Of a stretch of DNA of 64,000 bases, positions 13,959-32,626 are shown piece after piece (the stretch's first letter is position 1; every line of letters begins with the position of its first letter). Where the stretch lies: contig JBAJFE010000055.1 of assembly GCA_037903355.1 (NCBI GenBank), positions 248,001 to 312,000 of the forward strand. The letters are read 5' to 3'. The notes under the pieces were generated by a model. It was not told where the DNA came from. It did not search any database and worked only from the letters and a program-made list of their open reading frames with translations. Origin of the DNA: Trichuris trichiura. Lineage: Eukaryota > Nematoda > Enoplea > Trichinellida > Trichuridae. Both the position numbers and the translations under genes were made by a program.

Positions 13959-16900
13959 GAATCCCAAATATGGTATGTTTAGGTCTTTGTGAAAGTAGAG
14001 TACTTACTCTCTAGAGCTGTAATCTTTTCCTGACTTTAGCTGTTCTTGATCCCCTAAAATTCAAAATGCACTGTTAATGTTGTTCCAGTTTGCCTGTTTT
14101 GTAAAAGTTAACGCCGTTTATCCTGAAAACGGTTATTCATTTTGACGCAGCTGTACGTTCGTGCGAAGAACAGTTCGCTACTCCGTCAGAGCAAGTTGCG
14201 TTCATGTTTAGCTGTTGAAGATATCACGTCTATTGGCATGCTTATAGAATAGCAACAAAACTATCTCGCATTAAGGGTAAACTAATCGTACAAATGCTAG
14301 AGCAAGCAGACTACAGTCAGTTGGTATTTTTTCACGTGCGCCAGTTTGATCACGCTTTTGGCCAACTATTAATTAATTCCATTCATGAATGATAGATGGC
14401 CTTTTAGGATGAATAGACTTGCACTGAAGTAAACGCCGCATCCTGTTAAAAAGAAGTAATTCAACTACGCTAGTAGTAGTGCACCGTTTAAAGCATATCT
14501 ATTTTGTTCGCTTATGCTAGCATTCAGGGAAACTTATAATAAGTTAGTCGTCTTTCCGTTTTGTTATTCAGACGGAAAAACTAACTGCATGCTTGCGTAA
14601 TCGCATTGCAAATACGGCGTTTTCATTTCTCTCTAATCAGCCGCGAATGTAAGTTCTAAGATCTACGCGTTGCTTTGAACACATACATATTGGCTTTCGT
14701 GTTGCATAAGGGGAATATCTAGCGTCACTGTAATCCATATGAGCTGGACTGTGAATATGCAAATGATATTCCACTTCTGCCGTTGGCCTTTCCCATACCA
14801 CTGAGGCTGGCCTTTCAATGATACTTTCAGACCCAGTACGCTCCAAAAGTGAGGTGTCTGTTTCTGACTAAAACAAAGTTCGTTTAAGACTTTTGAAATG
14901 AAGTGACTTGGATGCCCACTGCGGTAGTCTAAGTCGAGCAATGTTACGACGAAAATAAACAAAGGCGCCCTGAACACTTTCTTTCACGTATTTTATTATG
15001 ACAGACGCAGCAACGTGTCAAACAGTACATATATTGTGTCATGCAACAATCTGTGCGTAAGAATATTGAAATACTCTCGTGTCTCCTGGCAATGCTATAA
15101 TTTCTATTAATAACTCTTAGTCATCCCTGTTGTATTACTATTATCTCCGGCCGTTATTGCGTCAATTACTATTACATTAAATGTATGAATCAAAGTGGTG
15201 GCTTTGTCATCTCATTCGTATGAAAAAGCGCTGCTTCAGCTGACACGACCTTATGCAACATTAGTTAGGTTACTTGTGAAATATCTTCGTGCGAAAATAG
15301 GCGCGCATTTCATTGGTTACTCATTTTAGCTACATGTTTGATGGCATATGTTCGTATTAATTGCAATCTCACTTATTTCTAAGTTACGCATTTGACTAAA
15401 AGCAGATTTTGAAACATCTTACCTCCTCAAGGCGAGATCGGGAAACGGAACGTCGTAGAACTTGCGCTGTTGCGTTTACGTCAGTAACTAGAGCAGCCAA
15501 GGTGTCAATAACGACGTTCTTTTCTGAAACAAACCGTCCAGTAGTAGTCGTGATGTCAAATCATTCCAACTGCGATGGACGTAGATAAAATGGTGAAATA
15601 ACGTTCGTATTTTAGGAACAAAAAAATATAGGATTTGTAAACGACCTATCCCGTAAACTTCTACGTCGAATAAACTTATAAGTATTTTGAACTTAATTCA
15701 CAAGTTTTGGTGGAAAGGTGTTCAGCAGTAATCTGTCTAATTTTTAAAATTTATGTCGGCGGAGTAATCTTTGTCGCCATTGTTTCAGCTGCGCGTTTGG
15801 TAGTCGGTTAATGCAATTGCAGGATGCTCTTTAATGCTCTCTTTTTGTTGTTGTTGTCAGCCATGCACGCACTCCCGCCAACTATTCCTTATTCGTTTGC
15901 AAAGTTTACGGCGACTTAAATTGTCAGGCAAGGTGCTCATTTTTCAAAAAGGCACTTGTCAGTTCCATTCATTAGCAGACAAAAGCTCCATCAAGGAGCA
16001 CGTGACAACTTGAAGCAATAGACAATCCATACTACGAGCACTCAAATGATAAGAGTGTTTTGAACGAACAAGTTACAATTGTGTATGCCAAGAGATCGTA
16101 GTGACAAAACTATATTAGAAAAATGAAGGTCCGCATCATGCTCGCGCTGTCTCGGCAAGCAAAACAAAAAGCGATCATATGATTGAAAATATGTACTCCT
16201 TTATTTTCTTATAGTTAAGGTGGCCGTCCAGTTTTGCAAAGAGCTTCGGTTATGTGTTTCATACGCTGCATATAAGCGCTGCTTTAAATGTTGTTAAACT
16301 GATTCAAACATTGATACTTGGCAACGTGTAACTTTACCTGAAAAGTCTTAAAAACTCTGACCCCTTAATAGATTTGCGCTCAATCTGGAAAGATGGTTTT
16401 CAGGGAGTTTTACTAGAAAACTTTATCCAGTCAATGTTGCGCGTAGTTCCCTCCCCCGCAGTGAGCTTCTTTTTGAATTCATTGATAAGCTGTGGCGACG
16501 GTATTCAAAGAGGAAAAGCATTGGAATGAATGATAAATGAGCTTGTGTAAACCACTTGCAATAGGAGGAAGACTGGTTCCTTAACACTTTCGTTTCTAAA
16601 GCTGTCCGGCCATTGTAGCTTCCGTTCGATTGGGCAAACTTCTCGTATGACGAAAACTTGTCCCCTTTGAATCAGCGGAAGTTCACTTAGTTGTAAGTCG
16701 CTTTCAAGAGCGCCAATGCGAGCCGCAAGACTTCAATAGAACTTTATTTGTACAATCACGTGAAACGCGAGTTTGTTTCATTTTTGCAACTCGTTGCCTC
16801 CTCAATGCTGCTTACTTTCTAAGGGCTGAACCGATTCATCAGCGCATCCATAGCTACAGTTTGTTTACGCTTGCTCTGTTTTGCTTTTCCCTTAAGCTTT

Positions 16901-19900
16901 TTCTTGTTTGTGTTGTTATTTATATATTTTATGTTTATTGCGTATGTTATGCATATTTGTTTCTGCAGATATTGCTTATAGAGAAAGGGAAAAAACGTTA
17001 GGCTTTATAGCATTGTAGTGCCGTACAAATACGCTCAGAAAGGCGTTGCGCAACTCAAAAGTTCCTACGTAGTCTAACTTTCACCCGCCAACTGCGGAAA
17101 GCAGCTTTGGTGAACTGTTAAGCCACCAGCTACTGAATTTTAAATTTACATTCAGACCGTCCCTTCAACTTTGCATTAATAGCAGCTTGTTGCTGTTTTA
17201 ATGTATTTGCCTATTGAAAGGCCCTAATATGTCAATGCGGCAAATCCTGTGAATCCTGGTTGCACAGCTTTTAGTGTAGTGCCCTAATTGGAGATAAAAA
17301 ACGGTTTACCTTGTTCCTGCTTCACTTCGTCTAACATTTGATTAGCCTGTTGTACTGTAACATTTTTTAGCCTTCTTGGAGGACGTACTGGAGTGGGTGA
17401 TGAACTTGTTTCGTATACTGCGCTAGAGCGAACGGTTCTCTGAAAAATGGCTTTTTTGGTCATTTGCTGCGCCAGATATATTTCGTATAACTAACCGTCT
17501 CGTGTAGAAGCATGCTGCTTGCAGCAGTACGACTTTCGGAAGAGAAAGAGGTACTTTCGTCCTGGGCTTTGCGCAAAGGCGACTTTGCAGACTCGTCAGT
17601 TGGAAGAGCTGTTCCTCCAACTGGCTTCATCGGCGATGTAAACATGCGGGCAATGGCTGACGGCTGGAGCAGCTGCAAACTGCAGTTGGAGGTTGCTCAA
17701 CTTTTTCAGTTACTGATCAATCAGTCATTTAAACGTCTACTTCTAAGAACAGCCGGCTGCAGTGAACTGCCGTCAGCTATACCCTCAAACAAGTCGCGAT
17801 CTCCGTTTCAGCTCTTAAGCGACTACATGCTGTCTATATGCATGCAACTCCAGCAGCGTCTAAGGTTGGAAGATGCGTTTACCCTTCGGAGCAATTGTGC
17901 TCCGTTCCATTCTCCGCCAGATACGCTTGATTCTTAGAAATGGTAACCAAACGAGAGCACAGTGACGTTCGAAACTTCTGGATGATATTTAATGCTGCAA
18001 ATATTCCGCATAACTTTGACTTCCATGGCGGCAAAGCCATTTCTGCCGCTCGCTCTTTCCTTTAGTGTTGAGGCGATTGATTGGCTAAATTTCTGCTCAA
18101 AGAGCTACTAATTTGAAATCAAGATGGCAAAAGGATGGTTGGGAATTTGGCCAGAATTTTCCAGCTCCGCAAAGTGTATTGATCTTCAATTGATTGTCAT
18201 CCCTTTTCGTTGACTTCCACTTTGCAACTCATCATTGGAAGAAGTTAATTTTGTACCCTTATGCAAAGGCGACGACTTGACGCCTCTGATTGCCGTGAAC
18301 CAAAAGCGTTTGAATGGTGCAGCTGCAAGGACGCTTCTTGAAAGTGCTATCAGCTCATCGTGTTACCGTTTCTCTTGCGTTTCTGTTACAATTTTTTCTT
18401 AAGCGAACTAAGCAAAATATCGATTGTCCAAGTTTGGCTTTTCCACCGCACAAATCACCAAAGCGTTAAAGTTTTATTGAGGTCAAACTGCTGTTGTGAA
18501 GCTATTAATAATTTCTAGCCGTCTGGCGCGGTAGCTTCAAGTAAACCATAGATTTCACGCAAGTGTTCGTTCCAAATAAGGAAATGTTGGCAAAGTCATT
18601 GCTGCTATTGTTCTAACGAGTGATCTTTTAGTTCAAAAAAAGGAATTCCACTGTTTTACGTAGGCAACAGTTACTGGCAAGCGTCTCGTGTCCTTTAGTT
18701 GCTTTTTCAGCAAATTTCAGAAAGCTCTACACTCTTATAAGTCACGTATTCGCTTTTTTACATAACATACGAAAAGTATAGCTCGGAATAGCTCCTTGCT
18801 GTGAAGAAATTATCAACGCTGAAAATGGACACCCATTTTGAAGCCAGGAGCAAGCGCTGCGTTATAAGGCAAATAATTGTCTATTATATTCCGTGAGCGC
18901 GTTTCCTATGGTACATTCGGATGCTGCCTAAGACGGTAATTGTAAATCGGTGGTCGGTTGATTTGCAATTAAAACTTTCACGTCATTCATAAGCTTTTGC
19001 AGCGTTCGCGTAAACTGCCGTCGCGTAATGCAATTTTTCCAACGGGAAATTGTTCGTCCGTTGCGGCGCAATGACCTGGTCGGACGAAACTTCTCTTTTT
19101 ATTGTGGGAAATAATTGAAGACCTTTTCCCATTTTCCGTATAAATCAATAGCGCGTCAAACAGAGACGGATTGTCACATATCAAGGAAATCAATTCAGGA
19201 AAGATGACGTAACTGTACGTCACTGGGAGTGGCAATGCTTTTTTTATTAATAATAAGCAGTTGTAAAACCATCAAGAAATATTTGCGTAAGCGTACTCAC
19301 AATAGCGTTCATAAATTGAGATTGAATGAATATTTATAATGACAAATGTCTTAGCGCGTTAATCTTACGTCGAGCGGTACTATAACTTTATCGAAGGCAT
19401 CCACTTATAAATTCCTTCAGGCGTCAATGTCGTGAATGATCTGTCTGTAGTTTAAAATCGAGCTTCTTTCATGACAGCCAAAATTTTAATATTCATATTG
19501 CGCTGAAGAATGTGAAATCGACTTCATGTTTCTATTTACGATTCCTACGGGTGCCATTATCTATTGCGTAAGCTTAGATACAACGATATGCGGTGTACTC
19601 AAACAAAGTTGAATCAATTAGAAGAGCGTCTTTGATAACAAATGTAGGAGCGATTGAAAAATTTTTTTGGTGCACTTCAGCCGCGAAGGACGAATATCCG
19701 TAGACTGCATGCATGATTATTGACGCTAACTGCTATTAAGCACTGCCGTTTCTTTTTTTGTTTTTAGAATCGGTCAACGATTATTTCTGAGTTATATGTT
19801 TTTTCATAGGCTAAAAAATAGCCTAAGATTTATCTTTGATTATTAAAAAAAGTTTGCGTCTTTTTAGAAATGAAAAGCGATGTTTTCGAGCTTCGATTGC

Positions 19901-22900
19901 TTTCGTCAAGAAGTAATGCAATCCATTCAGCATTTTTCGTTATTTGGCAATCGATAAGCACAGCTGAGTTGCCAGGCTGATTTGAGAAATAATAATGGCA
20001 TCCATCTATACGCACACATATATACCGAAGCATCCACGAGAATCAGCAGGTGGGATATCTTTTAAAATTTTTTGTTCTGTCTGACATACAGTCATTTCAA
20101 TCTCGTCGACTTAAGGCCTCTATAAATAGGATGCACCTCATTTTCCTATACATCAGTTCGTTATGTATCATTTTGGCACACAGCGCTAACAGAATTCAGC
20201 GGGTAGTAACACGCATCTCTTGTCGCTTGACCGCTGACCTTAGGGTTTTCTTTCTAGACGCAATAGCGCCAAGGGGTCCCTTCCTTCGTGCCCTGACCTT
20301 GATTCGTTATTGTTCGTCTGCTACTTGAATATGCACAGCCATCCTGGCAGTAACTCAAGTCGCGAAAATCTGTAATAATTTCTGCGACAGTTTCCGTCTT
20401 CAGGCGAATGGAACAATATTTTTCATGAACATCGAATGCTGACGTAATTTAAACGTGCTTTATCATCATTAACAGCGTATAGGATGCCCTAGCGTTAAAT
20501 TCGAGTGGAAAAAATCTTTGAGCTAACATTCGCAGTTTTATGCGCACTAACCCCCATGCTGAAAGGCACTGGAGGGTAACGAAGGAAAATTTTTCGGGCT
20601 CAGCGAAATAAGTTAACACTTTCGTTTCATTTCCACCAGGTCGCTGTGCCGTGTAACATTGCAACTGGCATATGCAGCTTAACTGACGCCCAGTAATCCA
20701 TATGCCCATCCGCTGCTATCTCATCGAGAAATGAAATCCAAACTTTTGCCTTTTCTTCTCAAAAGCAATTAGTTGGTGAAATGATGTCCCGTTTCCTATA
20801 ATGGTCCGATTTAGTCTTACCTTTTAGTTCAGATATTGTAGTCCAATAAGCACGTCAACTTCGGAAAATCCTTTAGTCAAAATGTTCTCACATTTTTATG
20901 GTCGTCATGCTTTTTCTCGCGGTACCGAAACACGCAATGTCAGGAAGTCGTTATTGGGTTACACATTCTGCTCGTGTTCAATCGGAGCAACTATATCCGG
21001 CTACTTCGTCTAACAATTGTTTCGCTTTTTTGTATATATACGCGACTACAAGAAGGCTATTTCTTGCTCTACATTTTATTAACAATAATAGACAAGTTTT
21101 TTAATGTAAAAGCACTTAAAAAGGAGTTACTAATAATATCGTCAAGCAGTGTGTGTGACGGAGCTCAGATGCTTCGTTTTCGTTCATTTAGAACTAATTG
21201 CTGTTAATCTGTTCTGCTATGCGAAAATGTTTTGTTCTTTTGAGAATTATATACACGCGTATTTATTTAGTATCAGCCTTAATAATGACAAAGTGTAACT
21301 GCAGCTGCTCTTATCAATTCGCCTGTGAAAGACTATTGGTTAGGATGTAAGGGTGTTAAAGTCTATATTGTCTCACCTTTGTAGCGTCAGACTCATCGTC
21401 GTTGGTTAGAACATCATAAAATAATCAGTACCAAGCTGTCTGCTTGACACATATGTTAACTAGTCTATAATTTTTTTCGTTTATTTCCGTGAAGTATATG
21501 CAAGCTGATTAATATTACGAATTTTGAATTTATCGAAGTTTACGCGTGCAAACACCTACAAACCCTACCGAGTGCCGTTCACAGTAGACAGAAATTTTCC
21601 CATTGATGAGACGGTATTACTAAATCTTCATCTTCCTTCTCAGCCTAATCGACATGACGAAAATGAGAATGAAAACCTTTCACCATTTTCATCTGATCAG
21701 CTGTAAATAATTAGCATACCTTGCAATTAACATATGACAATAACAGGCTTATCTATTGTGTACGCGCGTGAGCATATTCGTCATCAGTACTACGGACTAA
21801 GCATTCCTCATTCATAACGTCATGTACAAGACTTGTCTGGAAGTGGACAGTTCATTCACACATACGGGTAATGTGACCAGAGGGACTGAACAGCGATTTA
21901 CGTATTTATACTTAACATTCTGGGAATCAACTATTACGCGCAGATTTTCTCAAAGCGGCTAACCTGGGTGCACTGATCTTTTCACATTATTCAAGGACAG
22001 CTGCACTTCAAAGGATATGGTTAACTTGCTTGCGGAAGCTATTTTTCCAACTATGGCTAATTCTTCTCTCTCTCCCTTTTAAACATCAGCCAATGACTGG
22101 TGAATAGTATGACGGCAATGGTTGCATGAAAGTAAACGGTGGGAAGGAAACGTTGATAGCGATCAATGGCTTGAACTTCTGTCCTTTTAATTGCTGCGTT
22201 TTTGCCGTTCTATTTGCCTACGTGACTATTTCCCTTAATTCCAATGTCGATTTTTTATCGTGCAAAAAACTGACACCGCGTCCGAGAATACTGTGCATTT
22301 TTTTAAAATCAGAATTCCTGGTTAACCTTTTAGTTTTAAGCGTAGTCCGGCAGAACCACAATCGCGATCGTTAGACAAGATTATGAATCCAAGTTGGAAC
22401 AAGCGCGCGAAGCTTATAAGAGACCTGAAGTGAACAGAAGGGCAGTTAACTTCAAATGGCTTTTTGCCTCAAATCTGCCACCCACAAGCTATGCCAAAAT
22501 ACTTGAAAATCAGATATCTCGTAAAGGGTTTGCGTTCTTGCATAACCTTCTCACAGTATTTATCCGTTTAATAGAATATCATACAAATATTTAATTAAGC
22601 TTCTGAGCTCTCAGGAATCCACTGTCGTCCGTGATGTCTGCAATTGTTTACGAGTACCGTGAAAACATGTATGCTTGGAACGTAATAATATGTTTCCTAT
22701 CATGAGGACGGATGCAGACGAAAGTCAATATTTTTTTGTGCTTTGAAGACATGTTAAACAAAGCACAAAATGATTCTATTAAAATTGATTATCCTTCGTA
22801 TAAAAAAATGCCCCACTGCGCAATGCGGTAAAACACAAAACAGGCGGCTATTTTTCTTGATAATCCCACACTACTGGTCAGTCTATCTCCGCCAAGCAAC

Positions 22901-23563
22901 AATAAATTATCATCAACACGGCATGTATGTCACTCAGCTCAAAAAATGAAATACCTTCTCAAACTCAAAGCATTTTTATAAAAACTTTTGCTGCGGCAGC
23001 ATTCCACGGAAGACATTCCGTATTGTTATGATTGTTCAATGGCGGCAATAGCGTTTAACCTATGCAGTCGCAATGATGTGAATTCTTGTGGAACTATAAG
23101 TACTTCATTAATTTTTCAAGTAAAAATTTACGACCGTCTTTGAGTTTTCTAAAATAAGAAATGATTACCATCAGACCAATATGCGATCTTTTTATAAAAG
23201 TAGCTGAAAGAACGTTTTATGAATATGCTTAGTATTAATAACACTTTTCATGGTCGACTTGATACGCGGCTTCTACTTAAGAAGTGCTTTACAGGCAAAA
23301 GTATTATAGGACGACTGACTGCGTTATTTTCTTTTCTGTACTTTGACGGTGCACAGATGTTGGCCGTTTTGCCGATGGCGATTTAGTGCAACGCAGACTC
23401 AAAGGACGTACGACGATAAAGCAACAACTTCCCGCGGCAAATCGGTGGTAGAGTCGAAAGCATTTTGTGATAAGGATAATTCCATGATTTTTATTAAGCA
23501 AAGCCTGACCTAGCTGATCGTTCAGCATCTGTTCGAAGATGTATACTTTCCAAGAGCAGCCTT

Positions 23564-23591
23564 AACGGTTTATCAAGTGTTGATAACCGTT
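23564..23591. repeat. Small hairpin
   Basis: AACGGTTTATCA pairs with TGATAACCGTT around a 5-nt loop, with one extra T in the left arm. No poly-T tract or gene context gives it a role. Confidence 0.5.
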
Positions 23592-26500
23592 GTAAGACGT
23601 TGTACTTTCAGGTAATAATGAGAAATTTTTTCAACAACAAAACCATAAAAGTCATGAGTAGGTTTTAAGAAATGATATTAGTGATCCCTGTATGCCATCT
23701 TATTTTCCAGCTTATTGGACATGCTGTTGCCTTAGCCTGCTTTCGGCATGCAACCAAATGGTAAAATGGGCGGGGAAAACTTGGCACAAAAATAACTTTC
23801 ATTTGCATAACGAAGTAAGAGCTGCTCTGTAGGTCATAATTATATCTGTAAATAACAACGAGCGATGGAAATTGATCTGAGCCATTCGTTGTTCACGTTC
23901 CTCCAATCAATCAGCGCTAAGGGCAGCAACTTAACAGAAGGAGACGTCCCTTTCCAAGGTTGCTTGAAGCTTTTTCAAGGCAACGTTTTCATTTCGCGTA
24001 ATTTCGTATTTTAACCTGGAATAATGTGACCTGATCAATATCATGGAATCTTAATAAATTTGGGTAGCAGGATTTTGACGTGTCACACCCAAACATGTGC
24101 GTCTCACCAAGGCAGTGCATTCTTTAAAACTCAGGTTAAAAATAGTTTCTTCGCAAAATATCACGTAGCACTTGTGCTGTAGATGTCAGTAAATATTGTC
24201 ACTGAGTTAAGGGCAACCCGTTGCAATTCGCGAAATAGTTTTTAGAGTGCGCTTTATTATTCCGACTACTATGCGGCGAATTTAATATATGACGTCCAAA
24301 GTTATCCGGGGAGGATTTCTTAAAGCGACAACACTGATTTTCCAAGTGCGCATCAATTTAATCTCACTTCCTTATCTTTTTCGCCCAACAACTCTGACTC
24401 AAATCCATAAGCCACATTTGGAAGGTTTTGTGTGAAACTGCAAAACTCTCAGGTGTTTACATGACTGGCAATACTCTTAAATAGGCGTAGAATTCTCGCG
24501 CCATTCCATTGTAGAACTCGTTTTAGGGGGCAAATCGTAAATCATGACACGTTGCAGAAGTGATTTGTTCTATACAAGCCTCATGACAGCCCACTTCCAT
24601 CCTAAAAAAAAGAGTTTCTGTCTCCAACGCAAAGTTGCATCTCAGTTGTCGCATACGTTATTAATTCGACGGACTTCATAATGGCCAAGTTAGTACTTAC
24701 TGCTTCCAGTGTTGTCACATAAGCAGATTATGAAGAATGGAAGTAAAGAAATCCAAAATTTTTAATAATATTAATATAACTGCCTTATCTTACGGGCATG
24801 GGTGCATCCCGCAATTTTCACTTTGTCACCCCTTTCGGGAGCAGCTTATGTTGAACTCTCATTTCCACTTACTGACGTTGAAAGGCGTTGGCGATTCCTC
24901 TTCGTCAGAATGCAATCAGTTGTTTTAGCGTTGGAATGTTACTTCGTATTTTGGGGGGGAGGCAATGTAACAACGTTTCCAGAGGTTACTTTAGGGTGCT
25001 AATTTATATAGACAAGCAGTTAGTCAACGCACCGAAGCGCATTTCCATTTAAGCAAGTGTAACGCGAGCTAATGTACAAGCCAGAATCCCAAAATCAGCT
25101 TTGGAGGTAAAGTGCGTTTTGGCATATACTTTCCACTGAATTCATCATTTTTGAAGATTAGATTTTAAGGACAAACAATCTCTTGTAAATTTTATATCTG
25201 TCATACGGTAAGTTTTTACTTTACAAAAGTCACAGTATAAAGGACAATGGTTATGTTACACATTTAGTCTAAAATTGCGGAGTTGTATTCAAGCCGTGTT
25301 GCTGAGCAGTTGGTCGGCTTGATATAGTAACGTTTGGCATAGCAGCTTTGCGTGTAGACAATTTGTACGCCAACACAAAAGGCCCAACAACGTGGTGATA
25401 TACACTACGCTTTTGGCTTCGTAATGCCTAGAAAATTTGGAATCATTAACTAGGTTGTAATTTTTATTTATAAGCGCGGTCTTTTGATGCCTAGATATTG
25501 CACAACAGTAAGCGACAAATGATACAAGTTTCTGCTTGCAGATTGGCTAGTTTATTAGGACGTTTCTCTTTCAAATGGAAAAAATCTCCTTTCGCGCCAA
25601 TTAGAAACTGGCAGTTATCCCAAAAAATGCTCGGTGGGAAAGTATCCCTTCTTCCTGATCCGTAGTTTTATATATACAGATATATTCTACAATGGCTCTG
25701 CATGCAGGCTCTCCCGTATAGGTTAAGCTCGCAAAGCATTACCTCCCTGCCTGCTATATGCACTTTGATATTAACGATTTTATTACTGTGAGGCCTATCT
25801 CAATTCAGAATATACTCTCACATTTTAAGAGCTGCATCTGGTAGGTATCTTTCTATCTTTCTGCCATTTAAGTTTGTTCCACAGCGAAACATGATAATAA
25901 AAAGATTTGCGTTGTTAGCTTAGAAATTTGCATAATATATGGTGAGCCGTATTATAGGCTTATTTTAATCTAAGGAGATGAAGTAACGCGGGTGATATTT
26001 TTGGCACTACGTTATCTAAACGTGGATAAGCGCTTGATATGCTGAATGCCATTTGCGCATCGGAAGTAAAGAAATTAAGATCAGACGTTTGCCAACCACC
26101 TCCAAAAACGGTCAGGCGTCCATCAGCAGCGTTAGGCGTTGTCTTTCGTCGCTGTTGTCGAGCGCGGGAAATTTCGCCATATTTTGGCTGTTACGATTTC
26201 TTGTTCTTCGGCGTTATTGAAAGTACCGTGCGGTATAGCGTTTGGCACGGACTGGCATGGAAGACAAGTTGAATAGGGTCAACAAAATGGATAAGTCATT
26301 GCGGCAACAAAGTTGAAGCTGCAATTTCTTCGCTTACGCAACCTTCACGCGTTTTCGAATTCGCAATTGTTTAGCCTGTTCAAACGTCACTCTCTTTACG
26401 CGTAAGATGACTTGGAAATCGACGCGCTCAGCTTGAGAACTATTAATTTATTTTATTAATAATAGGAAAGTCCGACATAGCAGCGAACGTGCTATGATTA

Positions 26501-28183
26501 TTCCGCTGCTCATAGGTTTAAAGTTTCGGACAATTGTAAGTTGTATACATGCGCAATGCATGACAAAATATGCCATTGGCAGTACGACTTGACCAAAAGG
26601 CAATAAAGCAAACCGTAGATAGGGAAAGTTCCGTCACAGCAAGCGATTTTGTAGACTTTGCTGGTGTTAAGATAAAATTTAAAGTTCGTCTTTCCAAACG
26701 TCATAAATCATTTGACTCTGGCATGAAGGTGAAAAAAGACTCCAATAGCAATAAGGGGAAACGAGAAATACGTGCCGTCTACTTGTCATTTGAAAATTTA
26801 GTGTCATGAAAACAGGTACGTCTCTTTCCGCTCTCTAAATAGAAACAAGTGGTTTCTGCGGTCTTAGGCTGACTTAAGCCATGCAGCGTATAGTAATGTG
26901 TTTATCATTTCCTCATAGGAAGGGTCGCTTTAATAACGTAGCACACGTTTTCGAGCGGTTCAATTCTCGCTATGATAAGGGTTTGCTCGTTCGCTCAGCA
27001 GCGGCGGTTCGGACCTCCTCTTCACGGCGTTATCGTTTCCATGGAAAGTATTTGATTGCGCATTTGTTCCGCAACGGATCTGAAAAGAACTTAATCGTCA
27101 TTCAGACTGCATGAAGAATGGAGAAAATATTATGCCTTACAGCTTATGCTTAATTCAGTCGTCTTCCTATGCGATAAATGGAAGCTGTTTAAAAGGAACC
27201 GCGACCCAATATAATTTCATTCGCCTTATCAGTCTACTATGCGCTCTGCCTATATTTACCTTCTTTACAGAATGAACAAGCGTGCGTCCACAGTGCCGCT
27301 TATCCTTCCCATAAGCCTCAAATGCACTTGTTTATTCTTGTGAGTCCTCAATTTGTTCACTTTAAACTTCTTCTCAGCTTTTTAACTATGTTAGGCTAGC
27401 AAGGTGAAAAGACTATTGCTGACGGCTTGTTCGAATAACGATTTTCCTGTTTGGTCATCTTTGTCGGTTTTGCGCGCGCTATGTGTTGAGTACTTTCCGC
27501 AGTCTCTTCTCAACGTTTATCCAGTTTCTACGCAACGCGTAGTTTTAGCATTGGTGGTCGGCGGACGGGCGGCCCAATTACCTCCTTAAAATCTTCCTTA
27601 TTTCTCTGAACAGCAGTGCCGTTAGGGAAAAAGTTGCTTGTTTGTTGGATGAACGCCTTAGCGCTTCCACCGGGAACTGGAAACGCCAGAATTTACAATA
27701 ATGACCAGCCGAAGCAAATATTAATTCTGCTGCGCGGAAAAACCACCTTCAAGAGCGTCATTGCGTTTTTTCTCAAACAAACTTTTCTAAAAGTTTTTGT
27801 TTACGTTGTCATTAAAAAATGTTACTTCAACTGATCGCCACGCTGATAGTGAGTTTAACGGCGCCGCTGGTCTGCCACTTTGACGATTGAAATGGTCCAT
27901 GAGTAATTAGTTGCTTTTAATAAAAGCACATCGCTTCATTCGAATGAAATGAATGGCCAAAGACCATAAGCGCAAAGCTTTTGCCGCAACGAATTTTCGA
28001 CGAGCTTTCCTTGCCCTTCCGTTGCCGCCCGTTGCTTCCATATATTGTCATCTTTTTTTTCGAACGTACCTACCCGCTATTGGCGTCATTCGGAAAAAGA
28101 TCGCAGCGACATTGTTAGGCCAAGCAAAGAAAGCCTGATTTGGAGAAGTTTGTCTCCGCTTGGGCTGACTTTGTTTTCAACAA

Positions 28184-28199
28184 CAAGAAGAAGAAGAAG
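28184..28199. repeat. (AAG)n microsatellite
   Basis: Five consecutive AAG units; not inside a recognised gene. Confidence 0.9.
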
Positions 28200-28600
28200 T
28201 CAACCAATTTTGCCAATACGCTTAAGATGAGCCGTTGAAAAAAATGTATAATCATTGTTGAAAGAAGGTTATCTTGCTTGCTTCCGCCTGTCAGGTTTTT
28301 ACTATTTAGCCAAATATGCTGCTGCCGGACAAATGTCCGCTCGGCTGTTTCAATAGCCAACGTCCATTTTTGTGAAAGTTCGACAGGTGGCGAAAGCAAT
28401 TGACTGACTTGTCAGAGGGTATTGCAAAAAGCCGAAAGTCTCTTCTACCGCGTAAGATGTATCGATGCAGCGTATAATGTGACGCGGACGTCCAAACGGA
28501 GTCGACAGCCTATCTTAGGCCGTTTGGAATGTTTTATTACCGATAAACCGGTCCTGTACGCATTGGCAGGCCAGCTGTCCATGTAGGCACCTCGGGCGTC

Positions 28601-32163
<3,563 letters not shown>

Positions 32164-32584
32164 CGTCTCTGTACTCCAAGTTGACAAGTCATGTTTTTTT
32201 CTTCCTTCCCGGTAAAAAGAGCCGGTGGTAGTTGGGTTCCACCTGTAGAGCCTTTTCAAAAGCTTCGGCTGCAAAAAAAGAATAGCGCTATCCGCTTGAG
32301 TCGTTCGCATTGTATCCTTCCTCCTTTGCATGTTTTCTTAAAGATCCCAAATTTCGCCGATTGCGTCTGCTTGAAAAATGTTTCCCCTCCTCTTCGTGCT
32401 CTTGCCTGTCGATAAGTACCGCCGGTCGGGATTGTTCTTAGACGAAAAAAGAAGCCTTATCCAAGAGGAGACCAAATTGGGTGACGTTTAACGGAAGGGC
32501 GCTATGCTTGTATGGAAATTGTTTTTAGCGCAAGGCGCTCATTCATTATTTGCGTAATGGAGTCAGTGTTTGCTAAAGTTAGGG

Positions 32585-32614
32585 TTGCTGCTGTTGCTGC
32601 TGCTGCTGATGATG
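32585..32614. repeat. CTG/TTG trinucleotide repeat
   Basis: An imperfect CTG-rich run ending in GAT units, 3' of the RUNX stop. On the minus strand it would read as poly-Gln at the end of a chance open frame. It is most simply part of the RUNX 3' UTR or the flank. Confidence 0.85.
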
Positions 32615-32620
32615 CGTATG

Positions 32621-32626
32621 AATAAA
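32621..32626 (+). terminator. Candidate RUNX polyadenylation signal (AATAAA)
   Basis: The first canonical AATAAA I find downstream of the RUNX stop codon, about 460 nt into the 3' flank. Use depends on a cleavage site that cannot be seen directly. Confidence 0.45.

Larger units (their letters stand above)
10583..28600. other. Intergenic DNA, no gene recognised
   Basis: No open frame here shows a domain I know, and no set of frames can be joined at good splice sites into a conserved protein. The stretch holds the hairpins at 11.77-11.89 kb and 23.56 kb and several AT microsatellites. It is moderately AT-rich. It could contain distal regulatory sequence for the downstream RUNX gene, but nothing in the sequence proves that. 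Confidence 0.55.

Noticed and set aside
17423..17937. 141-codon ATG frame (+) and a Ser/Pro-rich frame (-) over the same DNA
   Set aside because: I considered both as exons because the translations look plausible. Neither extends through phase-matched splice sites into other frames, and a 64-kb window yields a few frames of this length by chance.
26940..26990. Possible tRNA B-box (GGTTCAATTCTCG)
   Set aside because: No A-box at the right distance and no acceptor or anticodon stem can be drawn.
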